From SLRI01 sp964528705 (GTDB lineage: Bacteria > Pseudomonadota > Alphaproteobacteria > Geminicoccales > Geminicoccaceae): 10,063 bases of DNA. The stretch is from assembly GCA_964528705.1 (NCBI GenBank), contig CAZGUW010000177.1, positions 1 to 10,063 of the forward strand. The letters run 5' to 3'. Below the pieces are notes generated by a model. That model was given only the letters and a program-made list of their open reading frames with translations, was not told the DNA's origin and ran no database searches. This document shows positions 1 to 6,717 of this stretch, piece after piece (position 1 is the first letter of the stretch; each line of letters begins with the position of its first letter). The position numbers and the translations under genes were made by a program.

Positions 1-431
1 CGCTTGGTGACCTGCAGGTACCAGGACGTCGCGATATCCAGCGGATGGCGCGGCAGGAAGACAATGGGCTTCTCGCGGATCGGGCCGAGCGGCGCCTCGA
101 TCGCCAGGGCGTCCCCGACAACCCCTTCGTAGGAGTACCAGCCGTTCGTGGCGGAAATGCGCGGGATGGCCGCGTTCCGCCGGTGCAGCTCGTCCGAGGT
201 GACGACCAGGTCGGCTGGCAGGCCGTGCCGAGTCTGGTAGAGCCGGGAGAGCAGGACGCGCAGCCAGGTATTGCCGCTCTTGGGATGACCGATGATCAGC
301 AGGTCGGTCCGTGTCGCCTTCTCAAGCTCGAGCCGGGCGAGGCCCGGCCGCCGCAGGGCCAGCCGCCAGGCGAGTGGCAGGGGCTGGGTGGCGGCGAGGA
401 CGAGCGCCTTCTTGACGTTGTCGCTAGGCAT
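1..431 (-). CDS. Sulfotransferase B, C-terminus cut by left window edge
   Basis: Probable PAPS-dependent sulfotransferase; 143 residues are visible. The 5'-phosphosulfate loop is HPKSGNTWLR (about residues 49-58). The 3'-phosphate-binding region is PRHPLDIATSW (about 127-137), with Arg128 and Ser136 in the usual spacing. KSGxTWLRVxLSRxYQxRHxL is shared with sulfotransferase A of the same operon, so the two are paralogues. An ungapped alignment between the motifs (A: VPKIFFTHDNY; B: IPRISATNGWY) puts Asn96 opposite the His that acts as general base in this superfamily. B may therefore be altered in activity or use another base. Its ATG lies inside the end of the acyltransferase gene (8-bp overlap), which implies coupled translation. 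The acceptor is unknown. Family assignment is firm; the remaining C-terminus, including any RxGxxG(D/G) motif, lies outside the window. Confidence 0.87.
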   Translation of the reverse strand, partial: MPSDNVKKALVLAATQPLPLAWRLALRRPGLARLELEKATRTDLLIIGHPKSGNTWLRVLLSRLYQTRHGLPADLVVTSDELHRRNAAIPRISATNGWYSYEGVVGDALAIEAPLGPIREKPIVFLPRHPLDIATSWYLQVTK

Positions 432-1425
432 GCTGCGAAATGTCCGGCTTGAGCGATCTGCCGAGCGGCTGCAACGACAGGGCTTCGACGATCTCCTTGG
501 GGAAGGCCCGCTTGCTGCAGAGCCACTCCCCCGGCCGCTCCCGGATCCAGCGCTCGAGGCAGGCATTGAAGCTGCTCATCATGGCCCGCGCCCTGGCCGA
601 TTCGTCCCGGGCGTCCGCCGGCGGGCGGATCGGACCCTCGGCGGACAGGCGGAAACGCGCCGGCCCGAGGCGCTCGACCCTGACCGCCACGAGATCGGCA
701 CCGGTGCGCAGGGCGAGCCGCGCCGGCGAGAGCGTGGTGCGCTTGGTGGCCCCGAAGAATGGCAGCGACGCCCCCTCATCGTCACGGTGATCGGCGACGA
801 TGCCGACCGGCCGGCCACTCTTGAGGTGCCGCAGAAGCTGCCGCGCGCTGCCATCGCGCGGCAGGAGGCGGGCCGACATGCGCTCGCGGAAGGCGCGCAG
901 CCGCCGGTCGGCGGCTCCCTCGCCGATCGGCGTGTAGACGACGGCGAGATCCACGCCCCAGAGCGCCGGCGCCACGGCCAGCACCTCCCAGTTGGCGAGG
1001 TGACCGGCGACGAAAACCGTCAGGCGCTCGCCGGAGAAGTTGGCCTCGAGATGCGGCGGTATTGCGGACTCCAGGCCGACCCCGTCGCCGGCGGGCCGGC
1101 CGAGCGCGCCGAGATGCGGGTACTCGCCGATCACCGCCCCCATGTTCGACCAAATGGCCTGCTCGATCCGGCCGAGCTCCTGGCCGTCGGCATGCGGGAA
1201 CACGATGCGCAGGTTCTGGCGAATCTTGTCGTTCTTGCCGCTCAGCCGGCCGAGCACCCGACTGCAGGCCGCCCCCAGCCGCGACGCCCGGGCAGGCGCA
1301 AGTCGCGCGCAGATCGCCCAGAAGCTCAGCAGAAAGGCGTCACGAAGGTGCAGGCGCAGGGCCCGCACCGCCGCGAGACGGCGCCAGCGCTTGCGCCAGT
1401 AGCGCTTGCGCTCGGCCCACGACAC
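424..1425 (-). CDS. LpxL/HtrB-like lysophospholipid (lauroyl-type) acyltransferase
   Basis: Membrane-associated acyltransferase, 333 residues from a GTG start, close to the roughly 300 residues of LpxL/LpxM proteins that add secondary acyl chains to lipid A. Family marks seen: KIRQNLRIVFP (about 67-77), the HX4E catalytic motif HLANWE (142-147), SGRPVGIVADH (about 202-212) and LPFFG (220-224). The N-terminus is strongly basic and is followed by a hydrophobic stretch (about 30-44) that suits inner-membrane attachment. The reading frame stays open far upstream, but that part lies antiphase inside the glycosyltransferase gene. The GTG at 1425, 14 bp after that gene's stop, is the sensible start, although its ribosome site is weak. 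Being inside a sulfotransferase/glycosyltransferase operon, it may acylate an envelope glycolipid other than lipid A; that is inference. Its stop overlaps the start of sulfotransferase B. Confidence 0.85.
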   Translation of the reverse strand: MSWAERKRYWRKRWRRLAAVRALRLHLRDAFLLSFWAICARLAPARASRLGAACSRVLGRLSGKNDKIRQNLRIVFPHADGQELGRIEQAIWSNMGAVIGEYPHLGALGRPAGDGVGLESAIPPHLEANFSGERLTVFVAGHLANWEVLAVAPALWGVDLAVVYTPIGEGAADRRLRAFRERMSARLLPRDGSARQLLRHLKSGRPVGIVADHRDDEGASLPFFGATKRTTLSPARLALRTGADLVAVRVERLGPARFRLSAEGPIRPPADARDESARARAMMSSFNACLERWIRERPGEWLCSKRAFPKEIVEALSLQPLGRSLKPDISQHA

Positions 1426-1439
1426 GCCGCCGTCCGCCT

Positions 1440-2342
1440 TCAGGCCGCCCGCTGGAGCGTCGATCGCTCGAGCAGCTCCAGGGCGTCGTGCCTGACATGG
1501 TTGGCGGCCATCTCGGCGCGCACCATCGCCTCGTCGATATGGCCCTTGTCGAGACACTCCTTGAGGAGCCCGAAGAAGAATGCCTCCTGGCCCGGGTCCG
1601 GGTGCCGCTTGTAGGTGCCAAGCCCGCCATAACGACCGAGCACGGCCTCGCGCGCCCGACGGAACCAGCCGAGCGGGGCGAAGCGCCGGGTCTTGCTCGA
1701 CGGTGTGAAGTCGACCGGCAGGCCGGTCTTCCAGGGCTGGGTCCAGCGCTTGGTGTTGTGCAGGAGCTTCGTCGCCGGTGTCAGCCGGTCGAAATCGTTC
1801 CACTCGGGCTCGAGCAGGCCGATCGATTCGCGCGGCTCGAGCTTGAGGCAGATCCAGTCCATGTAGTCGCGCTTGCCGTGGAACAGCTCGTCGAACTGCT
1901 CCTCGGTCCGCCAGTGGGTGAGCCTGGCGCAGTCGAGCAGCATCACGCTCGAGGCGAACTCCTTCGAGCCGCCACGCGGCCGGGCAAAGAGCGACTTGCC
2001 CGCCATGTCGCGCTCCAGCAGGTCCATGATGTCGCCGACCGCGAACACATCCGGATCGACGATCACGGCCCGCCCCGCGTAACCCATGAGCTCGGGCGGG
2101 GTGAAGCGCAGCGGCGTGAAGGACTGCAGGTCGTCATACAGCCATTCGCGATCGAGGCCGTCGCGCCGGTAGCTCTGGCCCTCGTGGCTCTTCAGCCAGG
2201 GGAAGTCCTCGGTCGACACGATGCGCACGTCGAAAGCGTCGGGCCGGGCGCTGTTGCGCCGAAACGAGTACTCCGACACCCTGGCACCGAGCATCTGCTT
2301 CGGGTTCGTGTGAATGAAAACGCAAGGCCTGGGCTCGCTCAT
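1440..2342 (-). CDS. GT8-like glycosyltransferase
   Basis: Probable retaining GT-A-fold glycosyltransferase of 300 residues, resembling family GT8. Evidence is by motif: a metal-binding DxD (VIVDPDVFAVGDI, Asp96-Pro-Asp98), a downstream SSVMLLDCARL that matches the usual (N)SGVMLxD acceptor-side strand, and a C-terminal LLHNTKRWTQPWKTG (about 193-207) that corresponds to the HxxGxxKPW metal/diphosphate motif. There is no signal peptide or membrane segment, so it is probably cytoplasmic and uses a nucleotide sugar. The sequence is diverged from classical GT8 members. Two in-frame ATGs exist. The second (2342) has a GGAG six bases upstream, while the first (2354) has its purines almost abutting, so 2342 is preferred. 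It sits 33 bp after sulfotransferase A and 14 bp before the acyltransferase. Donor and acceptor cannot be told from sequence. Confidence 0.72.
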   Translation of the reverse strand: MSEPRPCVFIHTNPKQMLGARVSEYSFRRNSARPDAFDVRIVSTEDFPWLKSHEGQSYRRDGLDREWLYDDLQSFTPLRFTPPELMGYAGRAVIVDPDVFAVGDIMDLLERDMAGKSLFARPRGGSKEFASSVMLLDCARLTHWRTEEQFDELFHGKRDYMDWICLKLEPRESIGLLEPEWNDFDRLTPATKLLHNTKRWTQPWKTGLPVDFTPSSKTRRFAPLGWFRRAREAVLGRYGGLGTYKRHPDPGQEAFFFGLLKECLDKGHIDEAMVRAEMAANHVRHDALELLERSTLQRAA

Positions 2343-2375
2343 CCTGCTCTCCATCCTTCGTGCCGTTGCGCCGGC

Positions 2376-3347
2376 CTAGACATGGCCGGCAACCGGTGCC
2401 GCGACCGTGCGGCAATAGCCGAACACCGGATCGAGGCGCTCGTCCACATAGTCGAGAATCGAATCCACCTCGGCATCGGTGAAATAGTCACGGAAGCCGC
2501 CGACCTTGCCGCGGCGCACCTTGAAGCTCTCGGGGTTGCTCTTGTCCTTGGCCATCATCCGTCCGCCCGACAGCCAGAACCGGCTCTGGCCCTCGAGCTT
2601 CTTCATGTTCTCGAACGAGGCGTAGTCGACCGCACCCTGAATCTCCTCCGGGCTGCCCGGCGTGCCCATGAAGTCGAGCAGCTGCCGCAGGCTGCCCGTC
2701 GGGTCGGCACGCATGTCCTCGTAGCGCAGGATGTGGCAGGCACCCAGCCGCTCCCGCTCGCGCGCCCAGCCGTTGAGAAAGTCGATGGTCTTCTCGAGGC
2801 CGGCCGTGCGGTGGCGGACGAAGTCGAAGATCGAGACCTCCCCGGCGTCGTCCGGGTAGTCGTTGATCACCTTCTTGCGGGGCCGCATCCGGAAGCGCCA
2901 CTGGTGAAACTGCGAGACCGCGACGTCGGCCGGATGCCGGACCAGCAGGACGACCCGTTTGCCATAGTAGTCGGCCTTGCTGTCGACGTTGCCGCTGTAG
3001 TCCTTCACGTAGTTGTCGTGCGTGAAGAAGATCTTCGGCACCGCCCGGTTCATGAAATGGTAGTTGTCGAAGCCGATCAGGAAGCGTTCCGACAGCGCAT
3101 GCCGCAGCTGGTAGAAGCGCGACAGCATGACGCGGAGCCAGGTCCGCCCGCTCTTCCCGAAGGAGACGATGACGATATCGGCCTTGTCGAGCTTCTGGCA
3201 TTGCTCGCGGCCGCGCAGCCAGCGTTCGAGCGCCACGCGCCGGTCGGCCGCCATGAAGGGTGCCGTCGGATAGAGGACGACGGCGCGCGTCAGCTTCTTC
3301 TCCAGGCTGGAGAGGGCCGGACGGACCAGTGCGGAGATGGGCGTCAT
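2376..3347 (-). CDS. Sulfotransferase A (PAPS-dependent)
   Basis: Full-length sulfotransferase of 323 residues that moves the sulfuryl group of PAPS to a hydroxyl or amine of an acceptor. Motifs in order: 5'-phosphosulfate loop FGKSGRTWLR (63-72); probable catalytic base His110 in IFFTHDNY; 3'-phosphate motif LVRHPADVAVS with Arg137 and Ser145; LRYEDM in the middle of the C-terminal half; and RRGKVGGFRDYFT near the C-terminus, matching the family's RKGxxGDWKxxFT nucleotide-clamping segment. All core elements are present, so it should be active. The ATG at 3347 is chosen over an in-frame ATG at 3428 because the extra 27 residues look non-conserved and lie before a typical N-terminus; the ribosome site is weak in either case. 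It is the first gene of the operon with the glycosyltransferase, acyltransferase and sulfotransferase B. The acceptor is unknown, perhaps an envelope glycolipid or polysaccharide. Confidence 0.9.
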   Translation of the reverse strand: MTPISALVRPALSSLEKKLTRAVVLYPTAPFMAADRRVALERWLRGREQCQKLDKADIVIVSFGKSGRTWLRVMLSRFYQLRHALSERFLIGFDNYHFMNRAVPKIFFTHDNYVKDYSGNVDSKADYYGKRVVLLVRHPADVAVSQFHQWRFRMRPRKKVINDYPDDAGEVSIFDFVRHRTAGLEKTIDFLNGWARERERLGACHILRYEDMRADPTGSLRQLLDFMGTPGSPEEIQGAVDYASFENMKKLEGQSRFWLSGGRMMAKDKSNPESFKVRRGKVGGFRDYFTDAEVDSILDYVDERLDPVFGYCRTVAAPVAGHV

Positions 3348-3507
3348 CGAATGCCTGATTGCTGCTCCCCGGCAACCTTGGAGGACCGCCCGCCGGGGCT
3401 GCCGGAAGATATCGCCGCCCGATGGCATGAAGCAACCCGTCCCGCCAGCAACGGAACAGGAAGACCAGGATCGGCCGAGCGACCGGCCAGGAGCAGCCGG
3501 CTACAGG

Positions 3508-3536
3508 GATCTAGGTCGTCGGGGGCCCGGGCTCAA
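3508..3536 (-). promoter_or_regulatory. Weak promoter candidate for the sulfotransferase operon
   Basis: On the minus strand TTGAGC (3536-3531) is followed after 17 bp by TAGATC (3513-3508), about 160 bp ahead of the sulfotransferase A start, in the 228-bp gap after the Tad genes. The -35 matches four of six consensus bases and the -10 only three. It is the best sigma-70-like pair I noticed in the gap but could be chance. Confidence 0.2.
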
Positions 3537-3575
3537 GCGACCATCCCCCCTGGCGTGCCCGGCAGTCGCCGAGCG

Positions 3576-4331
3576 TCATCCGCTTGCAACAACCGGCGCT
3601 TGCAACAGCCGGTGGTCACGGCAACCGGCACCTGCAGCCATCGGCCATGCGAAGTCGCCCAGGGAGGAGAGCTGCTGCAGGCTGCCGAGGCGCGGCCTGA
3701 AATAGGCCCGCTTGGTCGTTACTCGCGCCGGCAGCATGCCGAACATGCCCCGATAGTTGAAGCTGACCTCGGCAACGATCACCGTCTGGCCGACGGCGAG
3801 GGTGATCTCCTCCGGCAGCGTGGCCGGGTTCCCGACCGTGCCGGTCTCGCTCGGCACGTCGAGCGTTCCACCACTGCGCCGCTGCCAGAGCACGCGCGGC
3901 TGGTCTCCGGCCGTCAACCCGACGGCACTAAGCGTGATGCGACCATCGGTAGCCAGGTCGAACGGCTGCACGATGTGCGCCCCGGCGGCGAAGATGTCGT
4001 CGACGGTGGCAGCACTCAGCGTGCGGTCGCGCGTGCCGAGGTCGGCAACCGAGGCCGCGAGCTGGTCGAGCTTCATCTGCAGGAGCACGAACCGGCCGAC
4101 CTCGACCGTGCCGAAGCAGAAGAGGATCAAGAGCGGCAGGATGAGCGCAAACTCGAGGGCGATCACGCCGCGGCGATCGGTGGCGAGCGCCCCCCGAAAC
4201 AGGCCGCGGCACCGGCGCCTCCAGAAGCGGAGGGCCCGCCGGCGCCACACCCTTCGGCGACCTTCCGCCGCGCCCACCCGAAAGCCCCGAAGGGCTGCGC
4301 CCGGCGGCGCGAAGGGGATACCGCAGCCCAT
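3576..4331 (-). CDS. TadE-like pseudopilin / pilus assembly protein (second)
   Basis: A 251-residue protein with the TadE signature: DRRGVIALEFALILPLLILF (about 52-71) carries the conserved Gly, Glu60 and Pro of a type IV pseudopilin-like anchor, followed by a hydrophobic helix to about residue 83 and an extracytoplasmic domain. Such proteins support assembly of Flp/Tad pili at the inner membrane. The 50 residues before the anchor are unusually long and Arg-rich, so the true start may lie further in; a GTG near residue 28 is one option, although it lacks a well-spaced ribosome site. The ATG at 4331, three bases after the preceding stop, is kept for its operon position. Only scattered cysteines are present. 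The last codons lie in a 16-bp tandem duplication, so the natural C-terminus may have been changed. It is the third gene of the Tad-like operon. Confidence 0.75.
   Translation of the reverse strand: MGCGIPFAPPGAALRGFRVGAAEGRRRVWRRRALRFWRRRCRGLFRGALATDRRGVIALEFALILPLLILFCFGTVEVGRFVLLQMKLDQLAASVADLGTRDRTLSAATVDDIFAAGAHIVQPFDLATDGRITLSAVGLTAGDQPRVLWQRRSGGTLDVPSETGTVGNPATLPEEITLAVGQTVIVAEVSFNYRGMFGMLPARVTTKRAYFRPRLGSLQQLSSLGDFAWPMAAGAGCRDHRLLQAPVVASG
3581..3612. repeat. Tandem duplication, 2 x 16 bp, one mismatch
   Basis: Positions 3581-3596 (CGCTTGCAACAACCGG) and 3597-3612 (CGCTTGCAACAGCCGG) are adjacent direct copies that differ at one base. They cover the last codons of the second TadE-like gene. 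As 16 is not a multiple of three, the copies are read in different frames, and the duplication must have altered the protein's end. Confidence 0.85.
4283..4296 (-). other. UUCG-capped RNA hairpin in the 5' part of the second TadE-like gene
   Basis: Minus-strand RNA reads AGCCC-UUCG-GGGCU: a perfect 5-bp stem with a C(UUCG)G loop, one of the most stable tetraloops known. It begins about 35 nt into the assigned reading frame and is followed by only two U residues, so it is a poor terminator. It might slow translation initiation, or sit in the leader if the real start is downstream. Confidence 0.5.
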
Positions 4332-4334
4332 CTC

Positions 4335-4907
4335 TCAATAGGGCTCGTTGCGGACGGCAATGGTCGCCGTGTAGTGGATGTCGCCGAAGAGCGGTGCCAC
4401 AAAGGCGTTCATCAGCCGGCTGCGGTAGTCGACGTTGTAGAGCACGATGTCCCCCGGGCCACCCAGTCCGGCCGAGCCCATGTCGGCGTCCCAGCCGCCG
4501 CTGCCGTTGATGTCCTCGTATGGCTCGCCCGGATCATAGGCCGCATTGCCGTCCTCGTCGGTGAACGGCTCCGGGCTGCCGATCTCCGTGAAGCTCGGGT
4601 AGACCAGCGTGGAGATGTCGGCCTCGTCGATGTCGATGAAGCCGAAGGTCCGGTCGCGGAGGATTTCGGTGATCGCCGTCAACCGGCCGGCCTCGCCGGC
4701 CTGCCCGGTGATGCCGTAGCGGGACGCGGAGGCCACCGCCGATTGCAGCGAGCCGCTGGTGAAGAGGATGAGGCACACCTCGAAGATGCCGAGCACCATG
4801 ACCAGAAAAACCGGGCCGACCAGGGCGAACTCCACCATCGTGTTGCCCGCCCGGTCGGAACCGAACGCCCGGGCAGCGCCTGAGCGCCGACGCTGCCCCA
4901 TGCTCAT
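4335..4907 (-). CDS. TadE-like pseudopilin with EF-hand-like calcium loops
   Basis: A 190-residue TadE-family protein. A short basic N-terminus leads to RAGNTMVEFALVGPVFLVMV (19-38), the TadE signature with Gly21 and Glu26, then a single transmembrane helix to about residue 49 and an extracytoplasmic domain. Residues 117-128 read DEDGNAAYDPGE, fitting the 12-residue EF-hand loop (acidic or Asn at positions 1, 3, 5, 9 and Glu at 12). A second loop starts at 132 (DINGSGGWDAD), with acidic or polar residues at 1, 3, 5, 9 and 11. Together they suggest calcium binding outside the cytoplasm, where Ca is plentiful. The start overlaps the stop of the TadG-like gene by four bases (ATGA), so translation is probably coupled. 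The role in pilus assembly is inferred from the family. Confidence 0.82.
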   Translation of the reverse strand: MSMGQRRRSGAARAFGSDRAGNTMVEFALVGPVFLVMVLGIFEVCLILFTSGSLQSAVASASRYGITGQAGEAGRLTAITEILRDRTFGFIDIDEADISTLVYPSFTEIGSPEPFTDEDGNAAYDPGEPYEDINGSGGWDADMGSAGLGGPGDIVLYNVDYRSRLMNAFVAPLFGDIHYTATIAVRNEPY

Positions 4908-6436
4908 CGCGCCACCCTGAGGCTCGAGAGCTGCCGCCCGATAGCGCGGAAGGCGCTGGTCAGGTCACCGTTGTTGGGCGAGTGGAAATAGTGGCCCGGG
5001 CTGGTGGCGCAGGTGCGGAAGAGGTTCTGCGTGCCGCTGTTCGGCGTCGGGCCGAAAGTGATCGTGTAGAGCATGATCCCCTCCGCCTTCATGGCGGCGC
5101 AGGTGCGGGCCATCCGGGCGTCGAGCTCGTCGCGGCCAGCGGCCAGCGTAGGGAAGCCGAATTCGTCCAGCCGACCATAGGCGGTGAAGTCGGAGCCGCC
5201 CGGGCCGCTCGGCGGGTTGTCGTAGAACTGGTTGTCGCCGTCGGTCAGCAGCACCACGACCTTGTCGCTCTCGACGTTGTCGTAGGCGAGCGGCAGCTCG
5301 GCCGGCGTGGCCCCGCCCCAGAGACCCTGCCAGCGTGGCGAGATCGCCCGCCAGCCCCAGACGAGGCCGAGATTGCCGGTGGTGCCACCGCGATGCCAGG
5401 GCAGCATCTCCTCGATCGCCGCCAGCACCTCGGCCCGACTCTGGCGCAGCGAGGTGATGGCCGGGCCACAGCCGAGATTGGGGCCCTTGCCATTGTTCTG
5501 CGCACCATTGGTCTCGTCGAGCGGCGGCCAGTCGTTGTCGGAGCCGCTCGGGTAGAGGTAGCTCGAGAAGGGCTCCACGCTCGGCGGGTCGTCCGTCTCG
5601 TCGAACGGGGCCGGCCGCGCCATGACGCAGCCCTTCCAGCTGCTGGGCGCGAAGGGGTCGACGGGTGCCGAAGACTCGTCCTCGTCGTCCTTGTCGTCCT
5701 TGCCCTTCTTCTTGCCGGCACCGGGCGCAGCACCGGCGCCGATGAGCACCTGGTCGTCGGCAGCGAGCCAGGCCGTCCGGTGCGCGCCGATATTGACGCT
5801 CGCGACATAGGGGACCAGGCCGACGAAGAGATTGGGATGGCTCTCGCGCCCGCCGAACACGATCCGCACCAGCTCGGCGGCCGCATCCTTCATCGCGTTG
5901 ATCTTGCCGCCGCTGCGCATCGAGCCGGTGTTGTCCATCACCAGCACGAGCTCCATCTGGCGGATCTGCAGGTTGACGACCGTCTCGAGGTCGATGACGG
6001 TCTCGGTCTTGCCGAGCACCCGCATGAAATAGGTGGGCACGGTGGCGGTGACCGTGAGGTTGATCGACTCGGTCTCGGGCGAGTAGACCGCGCCGAAGCC
6101 GCTGACCGCGACCTCCTCGCCGGTGGCACCGAGATTGGCGTCGAAGAACGCCCGTGCCTCGGTGACGACATCCTCCTCGCGGGTGGCCCGTCCGGCGGCC
6201 AGCCCGGCCGCGTCGAGGGCGCGCTGCACCCTTGCCTCCACACTGAAGGCGACGAGCGAGTCGATGGCGAGGCCGGCAAAGCCGACCAGCGGCACCAGGA
6301 TCAGGCCGAAGAACAGGAGCACGCCGCCCCGCCGATCGTCGGCCAGAAGCTCGCGCAGTCGCCGGCCGCGACGTCGTGCGGCGGCCGGATGGGCCTTGGC
6401 AGAATGTTGAATCGGATCGCTCGGATCGATCGACAT
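4904..6436 (-). CDS. TadG-like protein with von Willebrand A domain
   Basis: A 510-residue membrane-anchored protein. RRGGVLLFFGLILVPLVGFA (35-54) is the Tad-type N-terminal anchor. A linker follows, and a VWA domain starts near residue 160 with the MIDAS sequence LVMDNTGSM (Asp168, Thr170, Ser172); a later VVVLLTDGDNQF supplies the second acidic metal site. TadG proteins hold Tad/Flp pilus machinery to the envelope and VWA domains bind partners through a divalent metal. A lysine/aspartate-rich tract at 242-254 interrupts the VWA domain, probably as an exposed loop. The ATG at 6436 is chosen because GAGGG lies nine bases ahead; an in-frame ATG at 6559 would add 41 residues with no signal-like character. 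This is the first gene of the three-gene Tad-like operon. Tad ATPase and secretin genes must lie elsewhere. Confidence 0.88.
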   Translation of the reverse strand: MSIDPSDPIQHSAKAHPAAARRRGRRLRELLADDRRGGVLLFFGLILVPLVGFAGLAIDSLVAFSVEARVQRALDAAGLAAGRATREEDVVTEARAFFDANLGATGEEVAVSGFGAVYSPETESINLTVTATVPTYFMRVLGKTETVIDLETVVNLQIRQMELVLVMDNTGSMRSGGKINAMKDAAAELVRIVFGGRESHPNLFVGLVPYVASVNIGAHRTAWLAADDQVLIGAGAAPGAGKKKGKDDKDDEDESSAPVDPFAPSSWKGCVMARPAPFDETDDPPSVEPFSSYLYPSGSDNDWPPLDETNGAQNNGKGPNLGCGPAITSLRQSRAEVLAAIEEMLPWHRGGTTGNLGLVWGWRAISPRWQGLWGGATPAELPLAYDNVESDKVVVLLTDGDNQFYDNPPSGPGGSDFTAYGRLDEFGFPTLAAGRDELDARMARTCAAMKAEGIMLYTITFGPTPNSGTQNLFRTCATSPGHYFHSPNNGDLTSAFRAIGRQLSSLRVAR

Positions 6437-6717
6437 CGGTACATTCCCTCGGGCTGTGGTCACTGCCCCGAGCGCGCATCTTCGCCACCGAGCCTTAAGA
6501 AAGTGCAAACGATCCGGCCGCCCGGCTCTGGCCGGGGTCCGTCGGCATTCCTTGCGCACTCCAATATGCGCGCCGGAACTGGCCCGCCATCCGGCAACCT
6601 CCTGTTAGCCTCGATGCGGCAGGTTGTGGCCACGACCGATCTCCGGCTGCCGCCTCGCCGGCCTGGTCGTCACCCTGCCCTGGGCACCCGCCATGCGGAT
6701 CGCAGGAGAGCTTCGAC

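Noticed and set aside
1426..1803. N-terminal extension of the acyltransferase to an ATG at 1803
   Set aside because: The added 126 residues lie in another frame of the glycosyltransferase gene, are Pro/Arg/Ala-rich and unlike the family; the remaining 333 residues match the family length.
4283..4296. UUCG hairpin as an intrinsic terminator
   Set aside because: Only two T residues follow the stem and it lies inside an operon gene.
1062..4883. A stop-free plus-strand frame of 1273 codons across the sulfotransferase and Tad regions
   Set aside because: It runs antisense to five well-supported genes and through their gaps, has low-complexity Arg/Ala/His-rich content and no family motifs. High GC at third positions explains the lack of stops.
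6437..6559. N-terminal extension of the TadG-like protein to an ATG at 6559
   Set aside because: The added 41 residues are not signal-like, and ATG 6436 has a well-placed GAGGG.
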